Origin: Acidovorax radicis
GTDB taxonomy: Bacteria; Pseudomonadota; Gammaproteobacteria; Burkholderiales; Burkholderiaceae_C
NCBI RefSeq assembly: GCF_020510705.1
Contig: NZ_CP075184.1
Coordinates: 186,001-250,000, forward strand
Direction of reading: 5' to 3'
Length of the DNA: 64,000 nt
The position numbers and the translations under genes were made by a program. Positions 17,871 to 25,761 of this stretch are shown in pieces. Within the stretch, counting starts at the first letter, position 1. Each line of letters starts with the position of its first letter. Below the pieces are notes generated by a model. That model did no database searches, was not told where the DNA came from, and saw nothing but the letters and a program-made list of their open reading frames with translations.

Positions 17871-19148
17871 TTGATGAAACGCCGCGCCACAGTGGCGCAG
17901 TGTTTCGTGGGCCTGGCGCTCCAGGTCCTCGCGGTGTTCGGGGGCGGCAATGTCGATCAGGCGGCGCACGCGGCGCGACAGCGGCTGGCCACGCAGGTCG
18001 GCCACGCCATGCTCGGTGACGATCAGGCCCGCGTCGCTGCGCGGTGTGCTCACGGGGCCCGACAACCGGGCCACGATGCGGGTCTTGCCCTTGGCGGTGG
18101 CGGGCAGCGCCACGATGGGCAGGCCGCCGTGGCTGCGCGCCGCGCCGCGCAAAAAGTCCACTGCACCACCCACGGCCCCCACATACACGCCAGCGGCCAC
18201 TTCGGCATTGATCTGGCCAGTCAGGTCCACCTCGATGGCCGCGTTGATGGCGGCCAGCTGCTGGCTGGCGGCGAGCACCTCGGGGTCGTGCGTGTAGTCG
18301 GTGCCGCGCAAGGCCAACTGGGGATTGCGGTGCGCCCAGCGGCGCAGCTTCTCGCTGCCCATCAGGATGCCGCCGATGCCCACGCCGGTGTCCAGGCTCT
18401 TCTTCGCGTTGGTCAGCACTCCGGCTTCGGCCAGGGCGGCAACGCCGTCGCCCACCGCACCGCTGTGCAGCCCCAGGTCGCGGTGGCCGTGCAGCGCGGC
18501 CAGCACGGCCTCGGGCAGGTTACCCACGCCCAGCTGCAGCGTGGCGCCGTTATCGATCAGTGCGGCGACATGGCGTGCAATGGCCTGCTCCACCGGGCCG
18601 GGCGCGGTGCGGTTTTGCTCCAGCGGTGGGTGCTCGGCGTCGATGAGCAGCGCGAAATCGCCGGCCTGCAGGTGCACGCTGCCGTGGGTCCAGGGGATGG
18701 CGGGGTTGACCTCGCCGATCACCACGCGCGCCTGCTCCAGCGCGGCGGGCAGGTATTCCTGCGCCAGGCCCAGGCTGTAGCGGCCCTCCTCGTCGGGGGG
18801 CGAGACCTGCAGCAGCACCACGTCAACGGGCAGCACACCGGCGCGGATCAGGCCGGGCAGGTGCGAGTAGTGGCTGGGCAGGATGTCGAGCACGCCGGCT
18901 TCGGCCAGGCGGCGGTGCGGCCCACCTGCGGCGTAGCCAAAAAAATCGATGGCATCGGCCTGCTCGGGCTGCAGCGTGTCCGATGCGCCAATGCCCACGA
19001 ACACCCGCAGCCGCCCGCCCTGCGCCAGCGCATGGCGGTGCGCCACCAGCGCGCGCGTGAGCGTCAGCGGCTCGGCCGTGGCCTGGCCCCACCACAGCGT
19101 GTCGCCGGGGCGGATCAGCGCCTGTAGCCGCTCTGCCAATAAGCTCAT
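17865..19148 (-). CDS. Acetyl-CoA hydrolase/transferase-family protein (class I CoA-transferase fold)
   Basis: A 427-residue member of the 4-hydroxybutyrate/acetate CoA-transferase family. It shows LQLGVGNLPEAVLAAL, GVLTNAKKSLD and the C-terminal GGAVDFLRGAARSHGG block. In active transferases the segment reads HSE, where the Glu forms the covalent glutamyl-CoA; here it is LGLHSGAVGDG, with Gly at residue 230. The enzyme may therefore be a hydrolase or use another residue. The ATG at 19148 is at the family start. Its stop codon lies in a type-A repeat. Confidence 0.82.
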   Translation of the reverse strand: MSLLAERLQALIRPGDTLWWGQATAEPLTLTRALVAHRHALAQGGRLRVFVGIGASDTLQPEQADAIDFFGYAAGGPHRRLAEAGVLDILPSHYSHLPGLIRAGVLPVDVVLLQVSPPDEEGRYSLGLAQEYLPAALEQARVVIGEVNPAIPWTHGSVHLQAGDFALLIDAEHPPLEQNRTAPGPVEQAIARHVAALIDNGATLQLGVGNLPEAVLAALHGHRDLGLHSGAVGDGVAALAEAGVLTNAKKSLDTGVGIGGILMGSEKLRRWAHRNPQLALRGTDYTHDPEVLAASQQLAAINAAIEVDLTGQINAEVAAGVYVGAVGGAVDFLRGAARSHGGLPIVALPATAKGKTRIVARLSGPVSTPRSDAGLIVTEHGVADLRGQPLSRRVRRLIDIAAPEHREDLERQAHETLRHCGAAFHQT

Positions 19149-19199
19149 GTCAATACTCCACGGCGTTGCGCGCCGCCAGCATCCGCTGTAACTGGCGCA

Positions 19200-19312
19200 A
19201 CCCAGGCGAGGGCCGCCGTGCAAGGGCCGCCCCGCCGCACGGGCGGCGTCCCCCTTCCCGTAGCGCGCAGCGATGCGAGAGAAGAGGGAAGGCGCGCAGC
19301 GCCACAGGGGGA
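19200..19312 (-). repeat. Type-B 3'-end repeat, copy 2
   Basis: Lies 4 bp downstream of the enoyl-CoA hydratase/isomerase stop, inside the operon. Same block order as copy 1, with small changes in the outer hairpins. Confidence 0.8.
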
Positions 19313-19316
19313 TGCC

Positions 19317-20111
19317 TCATAGTTTTTCCCAGTCGAACCGCAGCGGCTCCTTGGCCTTGAAGCGCTGCACCGCGTCCTGGTGGTAGGCCGAGCCGCGGCA
19401 CATGGACTGGGCGTAGGACTCCAGCTCGGCGATGGTGCGCGCGTCGCTCTCGAAGGACTGGTTCATGATGGTCTTGGCCATACCGATGGCGGCCGTGGAC
19501 GCCTCGCCAAAGCGCCGCGCCAGCGCCCGCGCGGCCTCGGTCAGCGCGGCCCCGTCTTCGACGATGTCGTAGACCATGCCGAGCTGCTGGGCCTCGTCAG
19601 CATCGACCGTGCGCGCGGTGAAGACCAACTCCTTGGCTTTTTGCTGGCCCACGATGCGCGGCAGCAGGTGCAGGGCGCCCAGGTCGGGCACCAGGCCGAT
19701 GCGCCCGAACACCGCGCAGAACTTGGCACGGCGTGTGGCCAGTACAAAATCGGCCGCCAGCGCCAGGCTCAGGCCCGCGCCAAAGGCCGGGCCGTCCACG
19801 GCGGCGATCACGGGCTTTTCCAGGTTCACCAGCTCGGGGAACCACTGGTGCAGCTCGCGCATGCCGGTGCGAAACGCCAGGCCGGTGCGGCTGGTGTCGA
19901 GCATGGCCGAGATGTCACCGCCCGAGCAGAAGGCGCCGCCCGCGCCGGTGAGGATGACGGCATGCACCTGCGCGTCGTCACGCATCTGTGCAATCGCGGC
20001 GGCCAGGGCCGGGCGCATGTCCATGCTGAGCGCGTTGCGCGCTTCGGGGCGGTTCAGGGTGATGGTGCCGATGCCGTCCAGCACCGAGGTCAACACGGGG
20101 GATGCGCTCAT
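19317..20111 (-). CDS. Enoyl-CoA hydratase/isomerase family protein
   Basis: A 264-residue crotonase-fold enzyme. The oxyanion segments are GGAFCSGGDISAM and AAVDGPAFGAGLSLALAADF. At the second acid position it has RIGLVPDLGA, that is Asp as in PaaG-type isomerases, and the first Glu (FGxPE) is replaced by FCAVFGR. This favours a double-bond isomerase or PaaG-like role over a classical hydratase. The MaoC protein next to it could supply the hydratase step. The ATG at 20111 starts directly at the conserved domain. Confidence 0.9.
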   Translation of the reverse strand: MSASPVLTSVLDGIGTITLNRPEARNALSMDMRPALAAAIAQMRDDAQVHAVILTGAGGAFCSGGDISAMLDTSRTGLAFRTGMRELHQWFPELVNLEKPVIAAVDGPAFGAGLSLALAADFVLATRRAKFCAVFGRIGLVPDLGALHLLPRIVGQQKAKELVFTARTVDADEAQQLGMVYDIVEDGAALTEAARALARRFGEASTAAIGMAKTIMNQSFESDARTIAELESYAQSMCRGSAYHQDAVQRFKAKEPLRFDWEKL

Positions 20112-20135
20112 GGCGTTCTCCTGGGATTGTTATGG

Positions 20136-20195
20136 ATGAAAATGGGCTTTGGCGCTTGTGCAGAAAGCGCTGCTAGCTCACTTTTTGATAGTTCA
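20136..20195 (-). repeat. Type-A short palindromic repeat, copy 4
   Basis: Sense strand: CTATCAAAAAGTGAGCTAGC, AGCGCTTT, spacer, AAGCGCC, then CCCATTTTCAT. It begins at the stop codon of the MaoC gene and fills the gap to the next gene of the operon. Confidence 0.75.
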
Positions 20196-21086
20196 GACCA
20201 GCTCGGCAAACCCGTGGCTCAGCACCACCTTGTTGCGCTCCGCCACACGGGCGCGCAACTGAAATTGCCCCGCTTGCCCGGGCACGCGCCAGATCTCGGT
20301 CACCAGGGTCTCGCCCGGGTACACCGGCGCGGCAAAGCGGATGTCCAGCGCCTTCAGGCGCGTGGGGTCGCCCCCCGCGCACTGGCGCAGCACCGCGTGC
20401 GCCACCAGGCCATAGCTGGCCAGGCCGTGCAGGATGGGGCGCTCAAAGCCCGCCTTGGTGGCCACGGCCGGGTCGGCGTGCAATGGGTTGGTGTCGCCCA
20501 TCAGGCGGTACAGCAGCGCTGCCTCGGGGCGGATCGCTTGCGTGTTGGTGACGTCGGGCGCGCGGTCCTCGGGCGTGGGGGGCAGCGCGGGCAGCGGTGC
20601 GTCGCTGGGCTGGCCGCCGCCCTGCTGGCTGTAGCCGCCGTCGCCGCGCAAGAAGGTCACCTGCTGCACGGTGGCCAGCAGCTCGCCCGCGGCGGATTCG
20701 AGGCGCCGCTCCGTGATCATGATGGCGCCCTTGTCCTCCCCCTTGTCGGTCAGGTGCGTGATGCGGTTGTGGCCCACGACGTCGCCGCTGGCAGGCAGCG
20801 CCTGGTGCCAGCGCACCCGCTGCTCGCCGTGCAAGAGCTTCACCCAGTCGATGCCCGTGTCCGGCTCGCGCGCCCAGAAGCCGGGGTAGCCCAGCACCAC
20901 GGCTTGCGTGGGCAGGGCGCGCAGGCCGCCTTCCAGGCCCTCATAGACAAAGGGCAGGGCGGCGGCGTCCAGCGGGTCGTTGCCCAGCCCAAGGCTGAGC
21001 GCATACAGCATGGTTTCGCGTTCGGTGTAGTGCTGGTGCACGGGGGCAAAGGCCCGGTTTTTCAAGTGTTGGTAGTCAATAGCCAT
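20193..21086 (-). CDS. MaoC-type hotdog enoyl-CoA hydratase (hydratase-2 type)
   Basis: A 297-residue double-hotdog protein. The C-terminal hotdog carries the hydratase-2 motif as DTNPLHADPAVATKAGF followed by ILHGLASYGLVAHAV, the Asp/His pair of (R)-specific enoyl-CoA hydratases and of the hydratase domain of peroxisomal multifunctional enzyme 2. The next upstream gene encodes an SDR resembling the dehydrogenase domain of that same enzyme, so the two may form a bacterial split version. The ATG at 21086 is chosen over an in-frame upstream codon because homology starts at YQHLKNRAFAPV. Confidence 0.88.
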   Translation of the reverse strand: MAIDYQHLKNRAFAPVHQHYTERETMLYALSLGLGNDPLDAAALPFVYEGLEGGLRALPTQAVVLGYPGFWAREPDTGIDWVKLLHGEQRVRWHQALPASGDVVGHNRITHLTDKGEDKGAIMITERRLESAAGELLATVQQVTFLRGDGGYSQQGGGQPSDAPLPALPPTPEDRAPDVTNTQAIRPEAALLYRLMGDTNPLHADPAVATKAGFERPILHGLASYGLVAHAVLRQCAGGDPTRLKALDIRFAAPVYPGETLVTEIWRVPGQAGQFQLRARVAERNKVVLSHGFAELV

Positions 21087-21144
21087 TTCGATCTTCCATG
21101 ACGCTTTGCGTCTCTGCACAACCCCGGCAACCGGCGCTCCCCTA

Positions 21145-21255
21145 GGCCAGGGCAGCCGAGCAAGGGCCGCCCCGCAGCGAGGGCTGCGTCCCCCTTCCCG
21201 CAGCGCGCAGCGATGCGAGAGAAGGGGGAAGGCGCGCAGCGCCTCAGGGGGTTGC
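21145..21255 (-). repeat. Type-B 3'-end repeat, copy 3
   Basis: Lies 5 bp downstream of the SDR stop (TAG at 21261). Clear hairpins on the sense strand are GGCGC-TGC-GCGCC, CCCCCTTC paired with GAAGGGGG, and GCAGC-CCTC-GCTGC. Confidence 0.82.
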
Positions 21256-21260
21256 TTCTG

Positions 21261-22178
21261 CTACACCGGATCCCAGCTGAACACGTCGGCCGAGCGGTCC
21301 ATGGGAACGAACGAGGCCTTGAGCGCCGGCATGCCGTGCTCGGCGATGAACTCGGGCGTCCAGCCCTCGCTGCGGTGCACCGAGCGCAGGGGGCGCGGTT
21401 GGCTCATCAAAAAGATTTCGTTGTTGCGCACGGCAAACACCTGGGCGTTCACATCTTTGGCCTGGTCGGACAGCAGGTACACGGCCAGCGGCGCGATCTT
21501 GTTGGGTGTCATCTGCTGGATCTTGGCCACGCGCGCCTGCTGCTCGGGCGTGTCGGTGGGGATGGAGCCGATCATGCGGCTCCAGGCAAACGGCGCGATG
21601 CAGTTGGAGCGCACGTTGAACTTCTGCATGTCCAGCGCAATGCTCTTGGACAGGGCCGTCAGGCCCAGCTTGGCGGCGCTGTAGTTGGCCTGGCCCAGGT
21701 TGCCGATCAGGCCCGAGGTGGAGGTCATGTGCACGAAGGCACCGCTCTCCTGTTCCTTGAAGTGGTTGGCGGCGGCGCGCGCCATGAAATAGCTGCCATA
21801 CAGGTGCACCTTGATCACGGCGTCCCACTCGTCCAGGCTCATCTTGTGAAAGAACCGGTCGCGCAGGATGCCCGCGTTGTTGACCACGCCGTCGATGCGG
21901 CCGAAGTGGTCCAGCGCGCACTGGATGATGCGGCCGGCGGCAGCAGACTCGGCCACGCTGTCCATGTTGGCCACGGCCTGGCCGCCAGCGGCCTTGATCT
22001 CATCGACCACCTTCTGCGCGGGGCCGGCGTCGGTGCCTTCGCCCGTGGTGGAGGTCCCGATGTCATTCACCACCACCTTGGCGCCGGCCGCCGCCAGGGC
22101 CAGCGCCATGTCGCGCCCGATGCCGCCGCCAGCCCCCGTGACCACCACTACCTTGTCCTGCACCATCTTCTGCGTCAT
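21261..22178 (-). CDS. SDR-family 3-hydroxyacyl-CoA dehydrogenase (MFE-2-like)
   Basis: A 305-residue short-chain dehydrogenase. The NAD-binding motif is VTGAGGGIGRDMALALAAAG, the NAG motif is VVNNAGILRDRFFHKM, and the catalytic Ser and YxxxK are in TSTSGLIG and YSAAKLGL. The long RDRFFHKMSLDEWD segment and the acidic-side insertion (GTSTTGEGTD) resemble the (3R)-hydroxyacyl-CoA dehydrogenase part of peroxisomal multifunctional enzyme 2. It is first in the leftward operon, divergent from the ich-like gene. Confidence 0.9.
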   Translation of the reverse strand: MTQKMVQDKVVVVTGAGGGIGRDMALALAAAGAKVVVNDIGTSTTGEGTDAGPAQKVVDEIKAAGGQAVANMDSVAESAAAGRIIQCALDHFGRIDGVVNNAGILRDRFFHKMSLDEWDAVIKVHLYGSYFMARAAANHFKEQESGAFVHMTSTSGLIGNLGQANYSAAKLGLTALSKSIALDMQKFNVRSNCIAPFAWSRMIGSIPTDTPEQQARVAKIQQMTPNKIAPLAVYLLSDQAKDVNAQVFAVRNNEIFLMSQPRPLRSVHRSEGWTPEFIAEHGMPALKASFVPMDRSADVFSWDPV

Positions 22179-22372
22179 GTTTGTCGTCCTTCGTTAGCGA
22201 TATGGAAATCAATGGCTGCGAGCATGAACGCAAAGGCCCCGGTGCGCTATTCGGCAATCAAGAGGGCGGGCTTTGGCCGCATGAAAGCAGTCGCGCAAGG
22301 GCAGGGGCTTCATGGGCGCCGAAGACACGCTTCCACAAACGCGGATTGCACCGCCGACCGCCAGCCCGCACG

Positions 22373-23278
22373 ATGGCGACCATGACAGAACCCACCATTG
22401 ACAACGCCCTGCTCGCGCACCTGCAGACCTGGCAGGGCCAAAGCGAAACCCTGGGCGACACCCTCACGGCGATGCCCGTGGCGGCGCTGTCGGCCACGCT
22501 GGACCGTGACGACCCGGCGCCCGCCGCTGGCACCGCCCTGCCACCGCTGTGGCACTGGCTGTATTTTTTGCCGCACGCCCGGCAAAGCGAGATCGGCCCC
22601 GACGGCCACCCCAAGCGCGGGGGCTTTTTGCCACCCGTGCCGCTGCCGCGCCGCATGTGGGCGGGCGGGCGCCTGCGCTGGGAAATGCAGGGCGATGGCG
22701 CCAACCCGCTGCGCGTGGGCCAGGAGGTGCAGCGCACGTCCACCATTCAGTCGGTCAAGCACAAGGCCGGGCGCACGGGCGAGCTGCTTTTTGTGCTGGT
22801 GGAGCACCAATACCGCAATGCCCAGGGTCTGGCGCTGACCGAAGAGCACGACATCGTCTACCGCAGTGCTGCCCAGCCCGGTGACCCGGCACCCGCACCG
22901 CAAAAGCCGCCCCTGGACGGCCAGGCCGCCTGGTCGCGCACCATCGTGCCCGACGACGTGCTGCTGTTCCGCTACTCCGCGCTCACCTTCAACGGCCACC
23001 GCATCCATTACGACCGCAAGTACGTGACCGAGGTTGAGGGCTACCCCGGCCTGATCGTGCACGGCCCGCTGATCGCCACGCTGCTGCTGGACCTGCTGCG
23101 TCGCAGTCTGCCCGGCGTGCAGGTGGCCACGTTCGACTTCCGCGCGGTGCGCCCCACCTTCGATCTGCACCCCTTCAGCGTGCACGGCAAGCCATCGGCC
23201 GACGGCAAGACCGTGGAGCTGTGGGCCCAGGACCACGAGGGCTGGCTGACCATGCAGGGCACGGCCACGCTGGCCTGA
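22373..23278 (+). CDS. ich: MaoC-fold itaconyl-/mesaconyl-CoA hydratase-like protein
   Basis: A 301-residue double-hotdog hydratase. The catalytic block in the second half is YSALTFNGHRIHYDR followed by YPGLIVHGPLIATLLLDLL, as in mesaconyl-C4-CoA hydratase, itaconyl-CoA hydratase (Ich) and mitochondrial HTD2 relatives; PLPRRMWAGGRL is also typical. Gene order (acyl-CoA dehydrogenase, CaiB-type transferase, MmgE/PrpD, citramalyl-CoA-lyase-like) matches the P. aeruginosa itaconate locus, so Ich is the favoured reading: hydration of itaconyl-CoA to citramalyl-CoA. ATGs at 22373 and 22382 are both possible, without a clear ribosome site. It opens the rightward operon. Confidence 0.75.
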   Translation: MATMTEPTIDNALLAHLQTWQGQSETLGDTLTAMPVAALSATLDRDDPAPAAGTALPPLWHWLYFLPHARQSEIGPDGHPKRGGFLPPVPLPRRMWAGGRLRWEMQGDGANPLRVGQEVQRTSTIQSVKHKAGRTGELLFVLVEHQYRNAQGLALTEEHDIVYRSAAQPGDPAPAPQKPPLDGQAAWSRTIVPDDVLLFRYSALTFNGHRIHYDRKYVTEVEGYPGLIVHGPLIATLLLDLLRRSLPGVQVATFDFRAVRPTFDLHPFSVHGKPSADGKTVELWAQDHEGWLTMQGTATLA

Positions 23279-23335
23279 AAACTACCAAATCAATAGCTGC
23301 TAGCGCTTGCTACGAAAGCGCTAGAGCCCAAAAAC
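23279..23335 (+). repeat. Type-A short palindromic repeat, copy 5
   Basis: AATCAATAGCTGC, TAGCGCTTGC, spacer, AAAGCGCTAGAGCCCAAAA. It begins at the stop codon of the ich-like gene and fills most of the gap to the acyl-CoA dehydrogenase. This is one of the best-preserved copies. Confidence 0.8.
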
Positions 23336-23349
23336 ACTTGAAAACCACC

Positions 23350-24510
23350 ATGATCCACCAGCCCGACCAGTACCAGGAAATCCGCGACGCCGTGCGCGCC
23401 CTCTGTGCCCAGTTCCCCGACGAATATTTCCGCAAGGTCGACGAGGCCCGAGGCTACCCCGAGGCGTTTGTCGATGCCCTGACCAAGGCCGGCTGGATGG
23501 CCGCGCTGATCCCGCAGGAATACGGCGGCTCGGGCCTGACCATGGCCGAGGCCTCGGTCATCATGGAAGAGATCAACCGCAGCGGCGGCAACTCCGGCGC
23601 CTGCCATGGCCAGATGTACGTGATGAACGCCATCGTGCGCAGCGGCAGCGAGGCGCAAAAGCAAAAGTACCTGCCCAAGATCGCCTCGGGCGAGTTGCGC
23701 ATCCAGTCCATGGGCGTGACCGAGCCCACCACCGGCAGCGACACCACCAAGCTCAAGACCACGGCGGTGAAGAAGGACGGCCGCTGGGTCATCAACGGGC
23801 AAAAGGTCTGGATCTCGCGCATCCAGCACAGCGATCTGATGATTCTGCTGGCCCGCACCACGCCTGCCGACCAGGTGACAAAGCGCTCCGACGGCCTGAG
23901 CTGCTTCCTGATCGACCTGCACCAGGCGATTGGCAACGGCCTCACCGTGCGCCCCATCCTGAACATGGTCAACCACGAGACCAACGAGCTGTTCTTCGAC
24001 AACCTCGAAATCCCCGAGGACGCGCTGCTGGGCGAAGAGGGCAAGGGCTTCAAGACCCTGCTGGACGGCCTGAACGCCGAGCGCACCCTGATTGCCGCCG
24101 AGTGCATTGGCGATGGCTACTGGTTCATCGACCGCGCCACCAAGTACGCCAAGGAGCGTGTGGTGTTCAACCGCCCCATCGGCCAGAACCAGGGCGTGCA
24201 GTTCCCGATTGCCGATGCCTTCATCGAGCTGGAAGCCGCCAACCTGATGCGCTGGAAGGCCTGCGAGAAGATCGACGCCCACCAGAACGCAGGCGCCGAG
24301 GCCAACATGGCCAAGTACCTGGCGGCCAAGGCCAGCTGGGAGGCCGCCAACGTCTGCCTGCAGACCCACGGCGGCTTTGGCTTCGCATGCGAATACGACA
24401 TCGAGCGCAAATTCCGCGAAACGCGCCTGTACCAGGTGGCGCCGATATCGACCAACATGATTTACAGCTACGTGGCCGAGCATATCCTCGGGCTTCCACG
24501 CTCCTTCTGA
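23350..24510 (+). CDS. Acyl-CoA dehydrogenase of the itaconate-type cluster
   Basis: A 386-residue FAD enzyme. It shows PQEYGGSGLTMAEASVIMEE, MGVTEPTTGSDTTKLKT and THGGFGFACEYDIERKFRET, the acyl-CoA dehydrogenase fold. The usual YEGT catalytic Glu near the C-terminus is replaced by YQVAPISTNM, so the base must come from elsewhere or the reaction differs. A homologous dehydrogenase lies in the P. aeruginosa itaconate cluster with no firmly known role; methylsuccinyl-CoA-like substrates are a reasonable guess. The ATG at 23350 follows the repeat. The next gene is 19 bp downstream. Confidence 0.9.
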   Translation: MIHQPDQYQEIRDAVRALCAQFPDEYFRKVDEARGYPEAFVDALTKAGWMAALIPQEYGGSGLTMAEASVIMEEINRSGGNSGACHGQMYVMNAIVRSGSEAQKQKYLPKIASGELRIQSMGVTEPTTGSDTTKLKTTAVKKDGRWVINGQKVWISRIQHSDLMILLARTTPADQVTKRSDGLSCFLIDLHQAIGNGLTVRPILNMVNHETNELFFDNLEIPEDALLGEEGKGFKTLLDGLNAERTLIAAECIGDGYWFIDRATKYAKERVVFNRPIGQNQGVQFPIADAFIELEAANLMRWKACEKIDAHQNAGAEANMAKYLAAKASWEAANVCLQTHGGFGFACEYDIERKFRETRLYQVAPISTNMIYSYVAEHILGLPRSF

Positions 24511-24529
24511 AACCGAGCAAAGGCCTTTT

Positions 24530-25711
24530 ATGACCCGCCCCCTCGACGGCATCACCGTCGTCTCGCTCGAGCACGCGGTGGCCGCGCCGTTTTGCACGCG
24601 CCAGCTGGCCGACCTGGGTGCGCGCGTCATCAAGGTCGAGCGCCCCGGCAGCGGCGACTTCGCGCGTGGCTACGACCAGCGCGTGAGGGGCCAGTCGTCG
24701 CACTTCACCTGGATCAACCGCAGCAAGGAGAGCCTGGCGCTCGATGCGAAGCAGCCGCAGGCCAAGGCCGCGCTGCTGCAGCTCTTGAAGACGGCCGACG
24801 TGCTGGTGCAGAACCTGGCGCCCGGCGCGGCCGCGCGCATGGGCCTGTCGTACGAAGCCCTGAAGGCCCACAACCCTCGGCTCATCGTCTGCGACATCAG
24901 CGGCTATGGTGCCGACGGGCCGTATCGCGACAAGAAGGCCTACGACCTGATGATCCAGAGCGAGGCAGGGTTTCTGTCCGTGACGGGCACGCCCGAGACG
25001 CCCTCCAAATCCGGCATCTCGGTGGCCGACATTGCCGCAGGCATGTATGCCTACACCAACATCCTGTCGGCCTTGCTGCTGCGCGGCAAGACGGGCGAGG
25101 GCAGCCATATTGACGTGTCCATGCTCGAAGCCATGGGCGAGTGGATGGGCTACCCGATGTACTACGCCTACGACGGCGCGCCCCCGCCGCCGCGCACCGG
25201 CGCATCGCACGCCAGCATCTACCCCTATGGGCCGTTCGTGGCGGGCGATGGCAAGACGGTGATGCTGGGCCTGCAAAACGAGCGCGAGTGGAAGGCCTTT
25301 TGCGACACCGTGCTGCAGCGCCCCGAGGTGGCCACAGACGCGCGCTTCTGTTCCAACGGCCAGCGCAACGCCCACCGCGACGCGCTGCAGGCGCTGATCC
25401 TGCAAGCGTTCTCCACGCTCAGCGCCGCCCAGGTCGTCGAGCGTCTGGACGCCGCCGGCATCGCCAACGCGCGCGTCAACGACATGGCCGACCTGTGGGC
25501 GCACCCACAGCTGGTCGCGCGCCAGCGCTGGTGCAGCGTGGGCACGCCTGCGGGCGCGGTGCCCGCGCTGCTGCCACCGGGTGTGAACAGCGCGTTCGAT
25601 TACCGCATGGACGCCGTGCCCGCTGTGGGCCAGCACAACGCCGCCATCCTGGCCGAGCTGGGCTGGAGCGCCGAGCAGATCGACGCACTGCAGGCGCCCC
25701 AACCCCTCTGA
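24530..25711 (+). CDS. ict: CaiB/BaiF CoA-transferase, itaconate/mesaconate CoA-transferase-like
   Basis: A 393-residue class III CoA-transferase with VVSLEHAVAAPFCTRQLADL, GARVIKVERPGSGDFARGYD and the glycine loop GRGxGS as GKTGEGSHIDVSML. At the nucleophile position (Asp in formyl-CoA transferase) it has Glu200 (SMLEAMGEW). The segment WMGYPMYYAYDGAPPPPRTG followed by HASIYPYGPF is what I associate with C4/C5-dicarboxylate CoA-transferases. Position in the operon suggests transfer of CoA from succinyl-CoA to itaconate or mesaconate. AAAGG precedes the ATG at 24530. Confidence 0.75.
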   Translation: MTRPLDGITVVSLEHAVAAPFCTRQLADLGARVIKVERPGSGDFARGYDQRVRGQSSHFTWINRSKESLALDAKQPQAKAALLQLLKTADVLVQNLAPGAAARMGLSYEALKAHNPRLIVCDISGYGADGPYRDKKAYDLMIQSEAGFLSVTGTPETPSKSGISVADIAAGMYAYTNILSALLLRGKTGEGSHIDVSMLEAMGEWMGYPMYYAYDGAPPPPRTGASHASIYPYGPFVAGDGKTVMLGLQNEREWKAFCDTVLQRPEVATDARFCSNGQRNAHRDALQALILQAFSTLSAAQVVERLDAAGIANARVNDMADLWAHPQLVARQRWCSVGTPAGAVPALLPPGVNSAFDYRMDAVPAVGQHNAAILAELGWSAEQIDALQAPQPL

Positions 25712-25712
25712 T

Positions 25713-25760
25713 TCAAAAAACATAGCTGGCAGCGCTTTTCCTGCCTGCCCTGGAGCCCTC
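25713..25760 (+). repeat. Type-A short palindromic repeat, copy 6 (degenerate)
   Basis: CATAGCTGGCAGCGCTTTTC, then a changed right arm and GGAGCCC. It lies between the ict-like stop and the MmgE/PrpD ATG, and GGAG of its right edge serves as the ribosome site of the next gene. Confidence 0.6.
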
Positions 25761-25761
25761 A

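Noticed and set aside
19150-19401. Short frame overlapping a type-B repeat
   Set aside because: Similar translations appear at every type-B copy and simply reflect the repeat sequence.
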